DNA from: Corynebacterium oculi
GTDB lineage: Bacteria; Actinomycetota; Actinomycetes; Mycobacteriales; Mycobacteriaceae
Length of the DNA stretch: 64,000 nucleotides
Direction: 5' to 3'
Assembly: GCF_001412105.1 (NCBI RefSeq)
Contig: NZ_LKST01000001.1
Span: 1-64,000 of the forward strand
The notes under the pieces were generated by a model. It ran no database searches. It was not told where the DNA came from and was given only the letters and a program-made list of their open reading frames with translations. Every line of letters begins with the position of its first letter. Position 1 is the first letter of the stretch. Positions 20,199-30,032 of this stretch are shown here, in pieces. A program made the translations under genes and the position numbers.

Positions 20199-21473
20199 AT
20201 GGAGAACAAGAACCTCGCCCAGGCCGCCGATCTACCGGCTGCCTCCCCTGATAACCCGGCCGTGATCACCGTGACCGGCCCCAATCGCCCCGGAGTCTCA
20301 GCCGCCTTCTTTCACGTCCTGTCTACCCGGGGTATTCCCTTGCTGGACGTCGAGCAATCGGACTTCCGGGGCAGGCTCTCCCTGGCCGCCTTCGTCCACC
20401 TGTCGGACTCCGCCGCCAACGGCCTTGAGGAGGAACTGACCTCCGCGCTCAGCCCCCTGGGTCAGCGGGTGACGGTGGAGCGCGACGTCGAACACATAGC
20501 GGCGCGTCCTCGCTCCACGCACGCGGTGGTGATGCTGGGGCACCAGATCTGCGCGGCGGACATGTCCGTGGTGGGGCGGGTGTTGGCGGATCAGGGGGCC
20601 AACATCGACCGCATCCGGGGTATCTCGGATTATCCCGTTACCGGGTTGGAACTCTCCATCACCGTGGCGGACGGCTCCCCGGAAGGGGTGGCTGGGCTGC
20701 GCAAGGCCCTGGCCGAGCACACCCGGGAGGCGGGGGTGGACATCGCGGTGGAGCGCGCGGGCCTGGCGCGGCGATCCAAGAGGCTGGTGTGTTTTGATTG
20801 CGATTCCACGTTGATCACCGGCGAGGTCATTGAGATGCTGGCCGTCCACGCCGGGCGTGAAGAGGAGGTGGCCCGCGTAACGGAGCGGGCCATGCGCGGG
20901 GAGATTGACTTCGAGGAATCGCTGCGCGAGCGGGTGGCCGCCCTCAAGGGCCTGCCGGAGACGGTGCTCGATGAGGTGGCGGAGGCCATCGTGCTCACCC
21001 CAGGGGCCCGCACCACCGTGCGCACTCTCAAACGCATGGGATACACGGTGGCGGTGGTTTCTGGGGGATTCACCCAGGTTCTGGAGGATCTTGCGGAGGA
21101 ACTGGGCGTGGATTATGTGCGGGCCAACACCCTGGAGATAGCGGACGGCGTGCTCACGGGCCGGGTCATCGGGGAGGTGGTGGATCGAGCGGCCAAGGCG
21201 CGCTTCCTGCGTGATTTCGCGGAGGAGAATCACATTGGCATGGAGCAGACCGTGGCCGTGGGGGACGGCGCCAATGACATCGACATGATTTCCGCCGCCG
21301 GATTGGGCATCGCCTTCAATGCCAAGCCCGCGCTGCGGGAGGTGGCGGATACCGCGGTGACGCACCCTTTCTTAGACGAGGTGCTGCACATTCTGGGGAT
21401 TCCGCGTGACGAGGTGGAGGCCGCAGAAAGGGAAGCCGGTACCTATCGCCGGGTGCCGCTGGGCACGGATTAA
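20199..21473 (+). CDS. serB: phosphoserine phosphatase
   Basis: About 424 residues: two N-terminal ACT-like domains (VITVTGPNRPGVSAAFF; VVMLGHQICAADMSVVG) and a HAD phosphatase with the nucleophile motif CFDCDSTLITGE, VAVVSGGFTQV and VAVGDGANDIDM. It makes serine from phosphoserine; the ACT domains suggest serine feedback. ATG 20199 is used, but GTG 20181 is an alternative; neither has a clear ribosome site because the ctaD terminator is so close. The 3' end overlaps convergent dinG by four bases. Confidence 0.92.
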   Translation: MENKNLAQAADLPAASPDNPAVITVTGPNRPGVSAAFFHVLSTRGIPLLDVEQSDFRGRLSLAAFVHLSDSAANGLEEELTSALSPLGQRVTVERDVEHIAARPRSTHAVVMLGHQICAADMSVVGRVLADQGANIDRIRGISDYPVTGLELSITVADGSPEGVAGLRKALAEHTREAGVDIAVERAGLARRSKRLVCFDCDSTLITGEVIEMLAVHAGREEEVARVTERAMRGEIDFEESLRERVAALKGLPETVLDEVAEAIVLTPGARTTVRTLKRMGYTVAVVSGGFTQVLEDLAEELGVDYVRANTLEIADGVLTGRVIGEVVDRAAKARFLRDFAEENHIGMEQTVAVGDGANDIDMISAAGLGIAFNAKPALREVADTAVTHPFLDEVLHILGIPRDEVEAAEREAGTYRRVPLGTD

Positions 21474-23443
21474 GCAGAAGCGGCCACTAGGCGGCGTAGC
21501 GCTCCGCGCACCTTCTGGCCGTCCGTGGTGGCCCAGAATTGAGGCATGGAGGCGCGCAGGAAACCCCCGTAGCGTTTGGTCACGATCCGTCGATCCAGCA
21601 CCGCCACTACGCCACGATCATGCACCGAGCGCAGCAGCCTGCCAGCCCCCTGCGCCAGGAGCAGGGCCGCGTGGGTGGCGGCCACCTCCATGAAGCCGTT
21701 GCGTCCCTCGGCGTCGGCGGCCTCTTTGCGGGCCTGAAGGAGGGGGTCGTCGGGGCGGGGGAAGGGGATGCGGTCAATCAACACGAGGGAGCAGGACGGC
21801 CCCGGAACGTCCACCCCCTGCCACAGGGTGAGGGTGCCAAAAAGGCAGGTGTTCTCGTTGTGGGCGAAGGCCTCCACGAGCGCGCCCGTGCTGTCCTCCC
21901 CCTGAAGGAGAATGTCAAAGGGCAGGCGCGCGCGGAGTTTCTCCGCGGCCAGCTGCGCGGCGCGGCGGGAGGAAAACAGCCCCAGGGTGCGGCCCCCGGC
22001 GGCGGTGATGAGTTCGGCCATCTCGTCGAGGGATTCGGGTGTGGGGCCCTCGCGCCCTGGATCGGGTAGGGCGGTGGGAACATACATGATCCCGGCTCGC
22101 TGTGGATCAAAGGGCGTGCCCGCGTCCAGGCCGTCCCAGGTGCCCTTGGGTAGCCCCCAGGCGGCGGCGAGGGCCTGGAAGTTGCCGCCCACGGAAAGGG
22201 TGGCGGAGGTGAGCACCACGGTGTTCTCGGCAAAGAGCCGGGTGTGCAGCAGCCCCGCCACGGAGAGCGGAGCCACGGTCAGGGAGGTGCCGCGCCGTTC
22301 GTCCACGGTGAGCCATACGACGTCGCTTTGCTGGCCGGGGTCGGTGGTATCAAAGACCTCCAGCATGCGCACGAGGGCGTCGTGGAGTTCGAGGAGGTGC
22401 GCGGAGAGGTGGTGGCGCTCCGCAAAGGTCTCGGGATCGTTGGCGGATTCCCCCTCGGGGGCCTTGGCGATGCGGGAGCGGGTGCCCCAGATCTCGTCGC
22501 GCAGGGCCACGAGCAGGCTGCGGGTGTGATCGTCCACGCTGGTCCAGCGCCCTACCGGGAGCGCGGGGACGTGGGCGTCCCAGGCCTCGGCGGCGTCGAT
22601 AAGTTTGGCATCCTGTCCGTCCGCGCCGAGTTTGCCCGCCCGCTTGGCGGCGAGGGTGAGTGCGGTGGCGGTGATGTGGGCGGTGGCCACGGCGGTGATG
22701 CGGCCGTCGAGCTCGTGGGCCTCGTCCACGATCACCACGTCATGCTCGGGGAGCACGGGGGCGTCGGAGAGCGCGTCGATGGCGAGCAGCGCGTGGTTGG
22801 TGACCACCACGTCTACGTTGCGGGTGGCCTGGCGGGCGAGTTCGGCAAAGCATTCCTCGCCGTGAGGGCAGCGGGTGGCCCCTATGCATTCGGTGGAGGT
22901 GACGGAGACGTGCCGCCACGCCTGATCGGGCACGCCGGGTTCGAGGTCGTCGCGGTCACCGGTCTCCGTTTCCTGCGCCCAGTCCGTCACCCGCCGGATA
23001 TGGCGGCCCAGCCAGCTCAGCTCCTCCTCGTCGAGGAGGGCCTCCTGTTCCTCCGGTTCCTCGCGGGCGATCTTGTTGAGGCAGAGGTAATGGGAACGCC
23101 CCTTTTGAATGGCAAAGGTGGGGCGGTGCTCCATCAGCGGCTCCAGGGCGTCGGCCAGGCGCGGCAGATCCCGATCCACCAGTTGGCGCTGAAGCGCGAT
23201 GGTGGCGGTGGAGACGATCACGGTGCTGCCGGTGGCCTGCGCGTGCCGCAGCGCGGGAATTAGATAAGCCAGGGACTTCCCGGTGCCCGTGCCCGCCTGC
23301 ACCGCGAGGTGACGCTCCTTTTCCATCGCGGCCGTGACCGCCTGCGCCATGCGCACCTGGCCCTCGCGCCGGGCCCCGCCCAGGGCGGAGACGGCGGCGT
23401 CCAGGAGATCGTCGGTGGAGGGGCTAAGCGGAGCGTCGGGCAT
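21470..23443 (-). CDS. dinG: DinG-family ATP-dependent DNA helicase
   Basis: 657 residues of the XPD/DinG superfamily 2 type: Walker A QAGTGTGKS, DEAH box VIVDEAHE and the last motif QGAGRLLRS. Four cysteines between motifs Ia and II (YLCLNK, ECIGATRC, GEECF) fit the iron-sulfur cluster of this family. It unwinds 5'-3', probably at R-loops or damaged forks. The position before pncB matches dinG (Rv1329c) and pncB in M. tuberculosis, apart from the inserted PepSY gene. Confidence 0.92.
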   Translation of the reverse strand: MPDAPLSPSTDDLLDAAVSALGGARREGQVRMAQAVTAAMEKERHLAVQAGTGTGKSLAYLIPALRHAQATGSTVIVSTATIALQRQLVDRDLPRLADALEPLMEHRPTFAIQKGRSHYLCLNKIAREEPEEQEALLDEEELSWLGRHIRRVTDWAQETETGDRDDLEPGVPDQAWRHVSVTSTECIGATRCPHGEECFAELARQATRNVDVVVTNHALLAIDALSDAPVLPEHDVVIVDEAHELDGRITAVATAHITATALTLAAKRAGKLGADGQDAKLIDAAEAWDAHVPALPVGRWTSVDDHTRSLLVALRDEIWGTRSRIAKAPEGESANDPETFAERHHLSAHLLELHDALVRMLEVFDTTDPGQQSDVVWLTVDERRGTSLTVAPLSVAGLLHTRLFAENTVVLTSATLSVGGNFQALAAAWGLPKGTWDGLDAGTPFDPQRAGIMYVPTALPDPGREGPTPESLDEMAELITAAGGRTLGLFSSRRAAQLAAEKLRARLPFDILLQGEDSTGALVEAFAHNENTCLFGTLTLWQGVDVPGPSCSLVLIDRIPFPRPDDPLLQARKEAADAEGRNGFMEVAATHAALLLAQGAGRLLRSVHDRGVVAVLDRRIVTKRYGGFLRASMPQFWATTDGQKVRGALRRLVAASA

Positions 23444-23449
23444 GATGAC

Positions 23450-24823
23450 TCAGTGTAGCGGGCGGGCGCGGCGCCGCCGGAATGCCCGGTAGGCGGCGTC
23501 GAGCACCAGAAAGGCCAGCAGGCTGAGCCCAAAGTACGGGGCGAAAAAGCCGTAGACGATCAAGATCACCAGGAAGGAGATCAGCGCCGGGCGCGAGACA
23601 TTATCCCAGCTTCGGGGGGCGGGCAGGCGGCCAAAGGAGGAGTTCTTACCGCGCCGCCACCACATGACGTACCCCAGCACCACCGCAGCGAGGAGCCCCA
23701 GGGCGAGGCCCACCAGAACAACCTGGTTGATCCACCCAAAGAGGATTCCCATGTGCGCGCGGATCAGCCACTCGGTGAACTTGGCGGGCAGCGGCCAAGC
23801 GGAGAACGGCACCGAGTCCACCACCTCACCCGTGGCGGCGTTGACAGCCACGGCGTCATAGCTCAACACCCAGGGCTGGGCCGTGGATTCCGCGATCGAC
23901 CACACATCGGGGGCCTCGGGTTCGGTGGGGGCCGAGGCGGTGATGAACCCGGTGAGTCCGGCCTCGCGCGCCGTGGCGATGGCGACGTCCGCCCCGGCGT
24001 CGCCAGCCGGAGCGGCGGTGAGGCCGCCCGCCGTCCCCGGGGCTTCCACCAGCGGGGAGGCGGTGACGTCCGGGGTGGGACGGCGCCAATCCAGCTGGGT
24101 GCGGATCTCCCCGATGGTGCCGCCCGCGGTGCTCGACCAGGTGAGGCCGGTGACGGTGAGGAAGAGGAAGCCCGGAATGCACAGCAGCCCCACGAGGGAG
24201 TGCCACCGGCGCGGCGCGTTCTTTTTGCTGGTGGAGCGCCGCCACCGCTGAAAGAGCAGGAACATGCCGGTCAGCGTCATGGCCCCCAGCCAGGAGGCCG
24301 CCATCTCCGAGTAGAAGCGGCCGGGCTCGCCCAGCCACAGGTTCGCGTGGCCCTCGCTGAGCAGGGCACGCAGCGGCAGGGAGCTAGAGCTGCCGTACTG
24401 CGGCATATCCCCCACCACCTCCCCCGTGACGGGATCGAGGAACACCGCCTGCCGGTAGGTGGAACTGGGCAGGGAGGGATCGGTGAATAGTACGCGCATG
24501 GTGGCGTCCTCGCGGTCATCCACCTGCACGGCAGCCAGGTCAAGGTCGGGGTGCTCCGCCCTGGCGATCTCTATGGCTTCGGCGGCGGAAATGTGCTCCC
24601 CGGTGGCGGAGGTGGTGAGGGCATCGCGGTACACAACCTGCTCCAGGGTGGGGGCGAGGGCGTAGAGCAGGCCGGTGAGCGCCGCTATCACCAGGAAGGG
24701 GGCCACCAGAATCCCGGCCCAGCTGTGCATGCGGTAGAGGGTGGCGCGCAGGTTGCCCACCCGCCGTGGCGACGCCGCCCCCGCGCGCGGGGGCCGCGAG
24801 GGTGTCTCGATGGAAGTACTCAT
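23450..24823 (-). CDS. PepSY-associated transmembrane protein
   Basis: 457 residues. The N-terminus has the PepSY_TM hallmark, LYRMHSWAGILVAPFLVIAALTG, followed by an extracellular PepSY-like region, two central membrane helices (WLGAMTLTGMFLLFQRW; GLLCIPGFLFLTVTGLTWS) and two C-terminal helices. This family is often iron- or copper-controlled and linked to heme or siderophore reduction; the function here is unknown. I saw no convincing DtxR site upstream. It interrupts the dinG-pncB order kept in mycobacteria, suggesting insertion. Confidence 0.85.
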   Translation of the reverse strand: MSTSIETPSRPPRAGAASPRRVGNLRATLYRMHSWAGILVAPFLVIAALTGLLYALAPTLEQVVYRDALTTSATGEHISAAEAIEIARAEHPDLDLAAVQVDDREDATMRVLFTDPSLPSSTYRQAVFLDPVTGEVVGDMPQYGSSSSLPLRALLSEGHANLWLGEPGRFYSEMAASWLGAMTLTGMFLLFQRWRRSTSKKNAPRRWHSLVGLLCIPGFLFLTVTGLTWSSTAGGTIGEIRTQLDWRRPTPDVTASPLVEAPGTAGGLTAAPAGDAGADVAIATAREAGLTGFITASAPTEPEAPDVWSIAESTAQPWVLSYDAVAVNAATGEVVDSVPFSAWPLPAKFTEWLIRAHMGILFGWINQVVLVGLALGLLAAVVLGYVMWWRRGKNSSFGRLPAPRSWDNVSRPALISFLVILIVYGFFAPYFGLSLLAFLVLDAAYRAFRRRRARPLH

Positions 24824-24987
24824 GTCCTAGAAGTCGGACGCATTGCTAAGCGGGTTCCGCGCCGGGGCAAAGTCGTGACCGGCAAAGACACCCATAATAC
24901 CCCCGGTGAAAGTTCCCGGGATCGGGGAAGATCACACCCGGGGCCTGGGCCCGGGGACAGCGATCTACGGCGACCTATGGCGCGTGC

Positions 24988-26346
24988 TTATAGCGCCGGA
25001 TCAAAGCCGATGAAGCGCGTGGGCACCACGTGCTCATCGCGGGAAAGCGCCAGGCCCTCCCAGGGGAGGGTGACCAGCTGCTCCGCGAGGAAGTCACGGG
25101 ACTCATCCAAGCTGGGCAGATCCGCCACCACCTCGCCGTCGCGCATGAGCGCGATGGTGAGTTCGCGGGACTGCACGTTGCCGAGGTCGGGATCGGGGGC
25201 GTGGAAGGGCAGCACGATCTCCTCGATGGCGGTGCCGGTGGAGCGGTGCGTGCGCAGCGCGCGCTTGGTTCCCCCGGTCATGGCCTTGCCGCGGGAGCGC
25301 TTAGCCACGGGGTGCCCCTCCACCTCTACGAGCTTGTACACCATGCCCGGGGTGGGCGCGCCCGATCCGGTCACCACGGAGGTGCCCACGCCGAAGGAAT
25401 CCACCGGGTCCCCGCGCAGGCCCGCGATGGTGAACTCATCGAGGTCGGAGGACACCACGATCTTGGTGTTATAGGCCCCTAACTCGTCGAGTTGCTTGCG
25501 CACGCGGCGCGTCATCACGCCCAGGTCGCCGGAGTCAATGCGCACGGCGCCGAGTTCGGTGCCCGCGACGTCGATGGCGGTGCGCACGCCCTGGGTGATG
25601 TCGTAGGTATCCACCAGCAGCGTGGTGTCCGTGCCCAGGGCCTCGACCTGCGCGCGGAAGGCGGCGGCCTCGTTGGGCTGGCCGTCGGCGTCGATATGCA
25701 GCAGCGTCCAGGAGTGCGCGGAGGTGCCGGAGGCGGGAATGCCGTAGCGCTGCGAGGCCTCAAGGTTGGAGGTGGCGCTAAACCCACCCAGGTAGGCGGC
25801 GCGGGAGGCGGAGACGGCCGCGTACTCGTGGGTGCGGCGCGATCCCATCTCGATGATCGGGCGGCCGTCGGCGGCGGTGACCATGCGGGCGGCGGCCGAG
25901 GCGACGGCGGAATCCGCATTCATGATGGAGAGAATGACGGTCTCAAGGATGACGCACTCGCCGAAGGTGCCGCGCAGCGTGAGAATGGGGGAGGAGGGGA
26001 AGTACAGCTCGCCCTCGCGGTAGCCGTCGATGTGGCCGGAGAAGCGGAAATCGCGCAGATAATTCAGGGTGCGCTCATCGAGGAAGTCCAGGTGGGCTAG
26101 TTGCTCCTCGGTGAAGATGAAGTCCGAGACCGCCTCTAAGACGCGCGCGGTGCCCGCCACCACGCCGTAGCGGCGCTCGTTGGGCAGCCGCCGGGCAAAG
26201 ACCTCGAAGGTGCACTGGCGGTGGGCGGTGCCGTCGCGCAGGGCCGCTTGCAGCATGGTCAGCTCGTATTTATCGGTGAGCAGGGAGGTGGAGCGCTGCG
26301 CCGGCAGGGCGAAACCGGAGGTACGAGATGTGTTCATCGCCACCAT
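24988..26346 (-). CDS. pncB: nicotinate phosphoribosyltransferase
   Basis: 452 residues. NAPRTase segments are clear: LLTDKYELTMLQAAL near the N-terminus, MGSRRTHEYAA, DTYDITQGV and RIDSGDLGVMTRRVR for the phosphoribosyl site. It joins nicotinate to PRPP in NAD salvage, downstream of PncA (53901) and upstream of NadE (10457). ATG 26346 has GGGAAG 8 bases upstream; a longer open frame to 26562 is not protein-like. A GC-rich hairpin near 24934-24953 may end the transcript. Divergent from clpS. Confidence 0.95.
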   Translation of the reverse strand: MVAMNTSRTSGFALPAQRSTSLLTDKYELTMLQAALRDGTAHRQCTFEVFARRLPNERRYGVVAGTARVLEAVSDFIFTEEQLAHLDFLDERTLNYLRDFRFSGHIDGYREGELYFPSSPILTLRGTFGECVILETVILSIMNADSAVASAAARMVTAADGRPIIEMGSRRTHEYAAVSASRAAYLGGFSATSNLEASQRYGIPASGTSAHSWTLLHIDADGQPNEAAAFRAQVEALGTDTTLLVDTYDITQGVRTAIDVAGTELGAVRIDSGDLGVMTRRVRKQLDELGAYNTKIVVSSDLDEFTIAGLRGDPVDSFGVGTSVVTGSGAPTPGMVYKLVEVEGHPVAKRSRGKAMTGGTKRALRTHRSTGTAIEEIVLPFHAPDPDLGNVQSRELTIALMRDGEVVADLPSLDESRDFLAEQLVTLPWEGLALSRDEHVVPTRFIGFDPAL

Positions 26347-26524
26347 CTTAGTATCTTCCCGGCTCAGTGCCCCCGTTTTTGGGCGCTGGTTGTGGGAGCC
26401 GGGTGCGGGCGCCTGTTTTCTGGGCGAGGGCTGGTGCGTTCGGACTGGGTGCGTCCGGGGCGCATGCCGGGGGTAGCGGGGTGGGGCCTCGCACCGGGGT
26501 GGGGTGTTGACTAGGCTGTGTGGC

Positions 26525-26842
26525 ATGAATTGCCCCGTAGCCATGAGTTCCCCAATGGCCATGCCCGAGTTGGATGAAGAGGTCCAGGTGGACGTGGCCT
26601 CGGCGGAAAACCTGCCGTGGGTGTGTGTGGTGTGGGATGACCCTGTGAATCTGATGAATTACGTGGCCTACGTGTTCCAGACCGTGCTGGGGTATGACCG
26701 CAAGCGCGCCACCGAGCTGATGATGCAGGTGCACACGGAGGGCAAGGCGGCCGTGTCCTCCGGCGAGCGAGACAAGGTGGAGGGCGACGTGAAAAAGCTC
26801 CAGGTGGCAGGCCTGTGGGCGACCATGCAGCAAGCCGGTTAA
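26525..26842 (+). CDS. clpS: ATP-dependent Clp protease adaptor
   Basis: About 105 residues with the ClpS core: [20 protein letters not shown] (N-degron pocket) and the [10 protein letters not shown] helix. It binds proteins with N-terminal bulky residues and delivers them to ClpAP/ClpCP. TAGGCT (26512-26517) lies 7 bases before ATG 26525, indicating a leaderless transcript; ATG 26543 is possible. First gene of the clpS-DUF2017-P1 peptidase-rhomboid run. Confidence 0.93.
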   Translation: MNCPVAMSSPMAMPELDEEVQVDVASAENLPWVCVVWDDPVNLMNYVAYVFQTVLGYDRKRATELMMQVHTEGKAAVSSGERDKVEGDVKKLQVAGLWATMQQAG

Positions 26843-26874
26843 CCGCAGGAACACAAGGAGCAACAAAAACACTC

Positions 26875-27423
26875 ATGCAGCAGTGGCGGAAAAAGAAAAG
26901 CCTCATGCGGGCGCCCAAGTATTCCACGGTGCTCGACCCCATGGAGCGCGAGGTGATGGGCAACCTTGCCTCGGCGGTCTCCGAGGCGCTGATCGAACGC
27001 GTGCGCTCGGCCCCCAGGGATGAACTAGCGGAGATGACCGGCCTGTCCACCGGGCACAAGGAGGCCCCGGAGGACCCCTCCCTGGCGCGCCTCCTGCCGG
27101 ACTTTGAGCGCGAGGGCGACGAGGAGTTCGAGGGAGACAACTCCCTGCTGCGTTCCTTCCACGAAAACGACATCGTGCGCGGCAAGCTGGAGAACCTCCA
27201 GGTGATCGTGCAGGCCCTGGGGCCGGACGGCTCGGTGAACGTGACCCTGGAGGAATCCCAGGTGCACTCCTGGCTGGCGGCCGTCAATGACCTGCGGCTC
27301 TACGTCTCCGCCGGGGCGCAGGGCGGCGAGACCCCGCAAGGGGTGCGCGAGGCGGAGCGCCTGGTGGAGTGGTTGGCCTATCACCAGGATTCCCTCTTGG
27401 AAGCGATGATGGGAGAGCGATGA
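26875..27423 (+). CDS. DUF2017 family protein
   Basis: 182 residues, soluble, acidic, with WRKKKSLMRAPKY at the start and a helical EAERLVEWLAYHQDSLLEAM end, as in Rv1332-like actinobacterial proteins always found next to clpS. The function is not established; location suggests a role with ClpS or proteolysis. AAGGAG lies 14 bases before the ATG. Its TGA overlaps the next ATG. Confidence 0.85.
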   Translation: MQQWRKKKSLMRAPKYSTVLDPMEREVMGNLASAVSEALIERVRSAPRDELAEMTGLSTGHKEAPEDPSLARLLPDFEREGDEEFEGDNSLLRSFHENDIVRGKLENLQVIVQALGPDGSVNVTLEESQVHSWLAAVNDLRLYVSAGAQGGETPQGVREAERLVEWLAYHQDSLLEAMMGER

Positions 27424-28357
27424 GCGGTTCCTTAACAGACATCCCCGGCCTGGCCGTGGGGCATCACAGCATGGACAGCACCGGGGTCACCGTGATCCGC
27501 GTGACCGACGGTGACGGCGCCCTCGCTGCCGTGGACGTGCGCGGCGGCGGCCCCGGCACCAGGGAGACCGACCTGCTCGATCCCCACAACACCGTGGAGC
27601 GGGTTCACGCGATCACGCTGGCGGGAGGCTCCGCCTTTGGCCTGGCGGCCGCCGACGGCGTGATGCGCGGCCTGGCGCAGCAAAAGGTGGGCTTTCCGGC
27701 CACCAAGAACATCCGCATTCCCATTGTGCCGGGGGCCGTGATCTTTGATCTCCTGGTGGGCGATCAGCGCCTGCCGGGCGCCGCCCAGGGGGTAGAGGCG
27801 TTGAAGGATTCCTATCGCGCTCAGGAACCGCGCCGAGGCAGCGTGGGCGCAGGCTGCGGGGCCACCGCGGGCCGCCTCCGCGGCGGGGTGGGCCAGGCCG
27901 CGCTCAAGGTGGGCGATTACCGGGTGGCCGCCCTAGTGGTGGCCAACCCGATGGGGGGGTGGTGAACCCCCAGGACGGCACGCTGTGGGCGGATCCCTCC
28001 CGCAAGGTGGACCCGCAGGCCTTTGGCAAGCTCAGCGCGCCGGGGGCCAACCTGAACACCACCATCGGCGTGATCGCCACGGACGCGCCGCTCACCAGCA
28101 CCCATGCCAAGCGCCTGGCCATGTCCGGTCACGATGGCCTCTCCCGGGCGGTGCGCCCGGCGCACCTGCCGATGGACGGCGATACCCTCTTCGCGCTCTC
28201 TACGGCCTGGCAGCCGTTGGGTGTGGCGGTGCCGGTGCTGGCGCACCTGTGCTCGGGGGCCGCCGAGGTGGTGGCCCGCGCGATCGTGGACGCGGTGGTT
28301 TCGGCAGAGGCCAGCGAGGACCTTGAGGTGACCGCTTACCGGGAGATTGCCTCGTGA
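27420..28357 (+). pseudogene. P1 family peptidase (DmpA-like), frameshifted at a G7 tract
   Basis: A DmpA/P1-type N-terminal-nucleophile hydrolase, homologous to the Rv1333 class, split into two frames. The first (27420-27965) gives LTDIPGLAVGHHS, DVRGGGPGTRETDLLDP and GGSAFGLAAADGVM, then reads ANPMGGW and stops. The second (from 27959) continues VNPQDGTLWADPSRK and NTTIGVIATDA. The break is at a run of seven G (27953-27959). One more G restores ANPMGGVVNP and a 312-residue protein of normal length. Either a real inactivating slip or a homopolymer sequencing error. Confidence 0.87.
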
Positions 28358-28953
28358 CGGCCGGCTCCCGGCTGGTCTCCGGGCTGAGCTTCGCCACGCT
28401 TTACGTGGTGGCCATCTGGGCGGTGCACATCATTAATGACGCGGTCTTTGGCGGCGGCCTCGTGGCCTTTGGCGTGCATCCCCGCGACGTGTCGAGCCTG
28501 TGGGCGATCTTCACGGCTCCTCTCCTGCACGGGGATTACGCCCACCTGATGTCTAATACTGTGCCGGGGGCGATCTTCAGCTTCCTCATCGGCGTGACCG
28601 GCCCGCGCACCTGGTGGGAGGTCACGGGATTCGTGGTGATCTTCGCCGGAATGGGCATGTGGCTTTTCGGCGGGGTGGGCACCACCCACGTGGGTGCCTC
28701 GGGTATGGTGTACGGCTGGCTCTCCTACCTGGTGGTTCGTGGTTTGTTTAACCGCAGCCTGCGGCAGATCCTGCTGGGAGTGATCCTGGGTTCGGCGTAT
28801 TCCTACCTGATCTGGGGGGTGCTGCCGGGAACCGCCGGGGTGTCCTGGCAGGGGCACCTCTTTGGGGCGCTCGGGGGCATCGTGGCGGCGATGGTGATTA
28901 CTTCCGACGATCCCCAGCCGCGCGCCAAGCAGGTGGAGCCGCAGCCGCTGTAG
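28354..28953 (+). CDS. rhomboid family intramembrane serine protease
   Basis: 199 residues with six hydrophobic segments. The catalytic serine is in VGASGMVYG and the histidine in WQGHLFGALGG. HGDYAHLMSNT corresponds to the H/N helix of rhomboids. It cleaves membrane proteins; substrates unknown. GTG 28354 overlaps the preceding TGA. The location matches the Rv1337 rhomboid upstream of murI; cysM, cysO and mec, found between in M. tuberculosis, are absent here. Confidence 0.9.
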   Translation: MTAGSRLVSGLSFATLYVVAIWAVHIINDAVFGGGLVAFGVHPRDVSSLWAIFTAPLLHGDYAHLMSNTVPGAIFSFLIGVTGPRTWWEVTGFVVIFAGMGMWLFGGVGTTHVGASGMVYGWLSYLVVRGLFNRSLRQILLGVILGSAYSYLIWGVLPGTAGVSWQGHLFGALGGIVAAMVITSDDPQPRAKQVEPQPL

Positions 28954-28966
28954 GCGGGGCGTGGGG

Positions 28967-29920
28967 CTAGGCGAAGGGCTGCGAGGCGGCGTCGAGTTGC
29001 ATGACCTCCGAGACGGAGAGCTGCGTGTGCGCCACCGCCATGAGTTCGGGGAGTTGATCGGGCCGAGAGACGGACGCGATGGGGGCGGTGGCTCCCTTGG
29101 CGCGCAGCCAGGCCAGCGCGATGGTGGCGGGGGAGGCGTCGTGAAGCGAGGCGAGGCGGTCTAGGGTGTTCAGCACGGCCTCGGTTTCTGGGGTTATCAG
29201 CGCGGCGGTGCTGTTCTCCCGCGCGGTGCCGGAGGTGTCCTCGCGGCGTCGAAACTTGCCGGTGAGTACGCCCGAGGCCAGGGCGTAATACGGGAATACG
29301 GCCGTGCGGTGCTCCTGGGGCAGGGGGCGCAGCGTGCGCTCGTAGTCGTGGCGGTGCAGCAGGTTATAGTGCGGTTGCAGCGCCACGGGGGCGGCCTCGG
29401 TGCCGCGCGAGAGGTCGAGGAAGGCCCGCATGCGCTGCGGCGCGTAGTTGGAAAGACCGATGTAGCGGGCGTGCCCGCGCTTGATGAGGTCGCAGCAGGC
29501 CTCGATCTGCTCCTCGATGGGCGTGGTGTCATCGTCGAAGTGCAGGTAGAGCAGGTCGATGGTGTCGATCCGCAGGCGATCCAGGCTGGCGCAGGTGGCG
29601 TCGATGATGTCCGCCGCGCCCACCGAGGCGTGAGGCTCCAGGCGGCCCACCTTGGTGGCGATCACCATCTCCTCGCGCTCCGGGGCGCTGAGGGTATGCA
29701 GCCAGGAGCCGATGATGCTCTCCGATTCCCCGCCCCGATTGCCGGGAACCCAGGCGGAGTAGACGTCGGCGGTGTCGAGGAAGTTGCCCCCGGCCTGGGC
29801 GTAGGAGTGCAGAATGTCGAAGCTGGTGGCTTCGTCGGCCGTCCAACCGAAGGTATTTCCGCCCAGGTTGAGGGGGAATACGCGGAGGTCGGTGCCGGGG
29901 AGAGCAACGGTGGGCCTCAT
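28967..29920 (-). CDS. aldo/keto reductase
   Basis: 317 residues with the AKR barrel: NLGGNTFGWT, DTADVYSAW (catalytic Asp/Tyr), VIATKVGR (Lys), IDLLYLHFDDDTTP (His position) and IGLSNYA. It uses NADPH on aldehydes or ketones; the family (YajO/YdhF-like) is broad. GGAAAGG stands 7 bases before ATG 29920. It sits between rhomboid and murI, so it interrupts the conserved order; it is divergent from murI. Confidence 0.9.
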   Translation of the reverse strand: MRPTVALPGTDLRVFPLNLGGNTFGWTADEATSFDILHSYAQAGGNFLDTADVYSAWVPGNRGGESESIIGSWLHTLSAPEREEMVIATKVGRLEPHASVGAADIIDATCASLDRLRIDTIDLLYLHFDDDTTPIEEQIEACCDLIKRGHARYIGLSNYAPQRMRAFLDLSRGTEAAPVALQPHYNLLHRHDYERTLRPLPQEHRTAVFPYYALASGVLTGKFRRREDTSGTARENSTAALITPETEAVLNTLDRLASLHDASPATIALAWLRAKGATAPIASVSRPDQLPELMAVAHTQLSVSEVMQLDAASQPFA

Positions 29921-30032
29921 GGAATGCCTTTCCGGGCGAGGAATATGTCTCCTGAGCGATGGTAGGCGTTTCCTCCGCGGCGCGCTGAGTGTGGGGTAGG
30001 AGGCATAGCGCGGGGGCGTAGGATGGCCAGAC

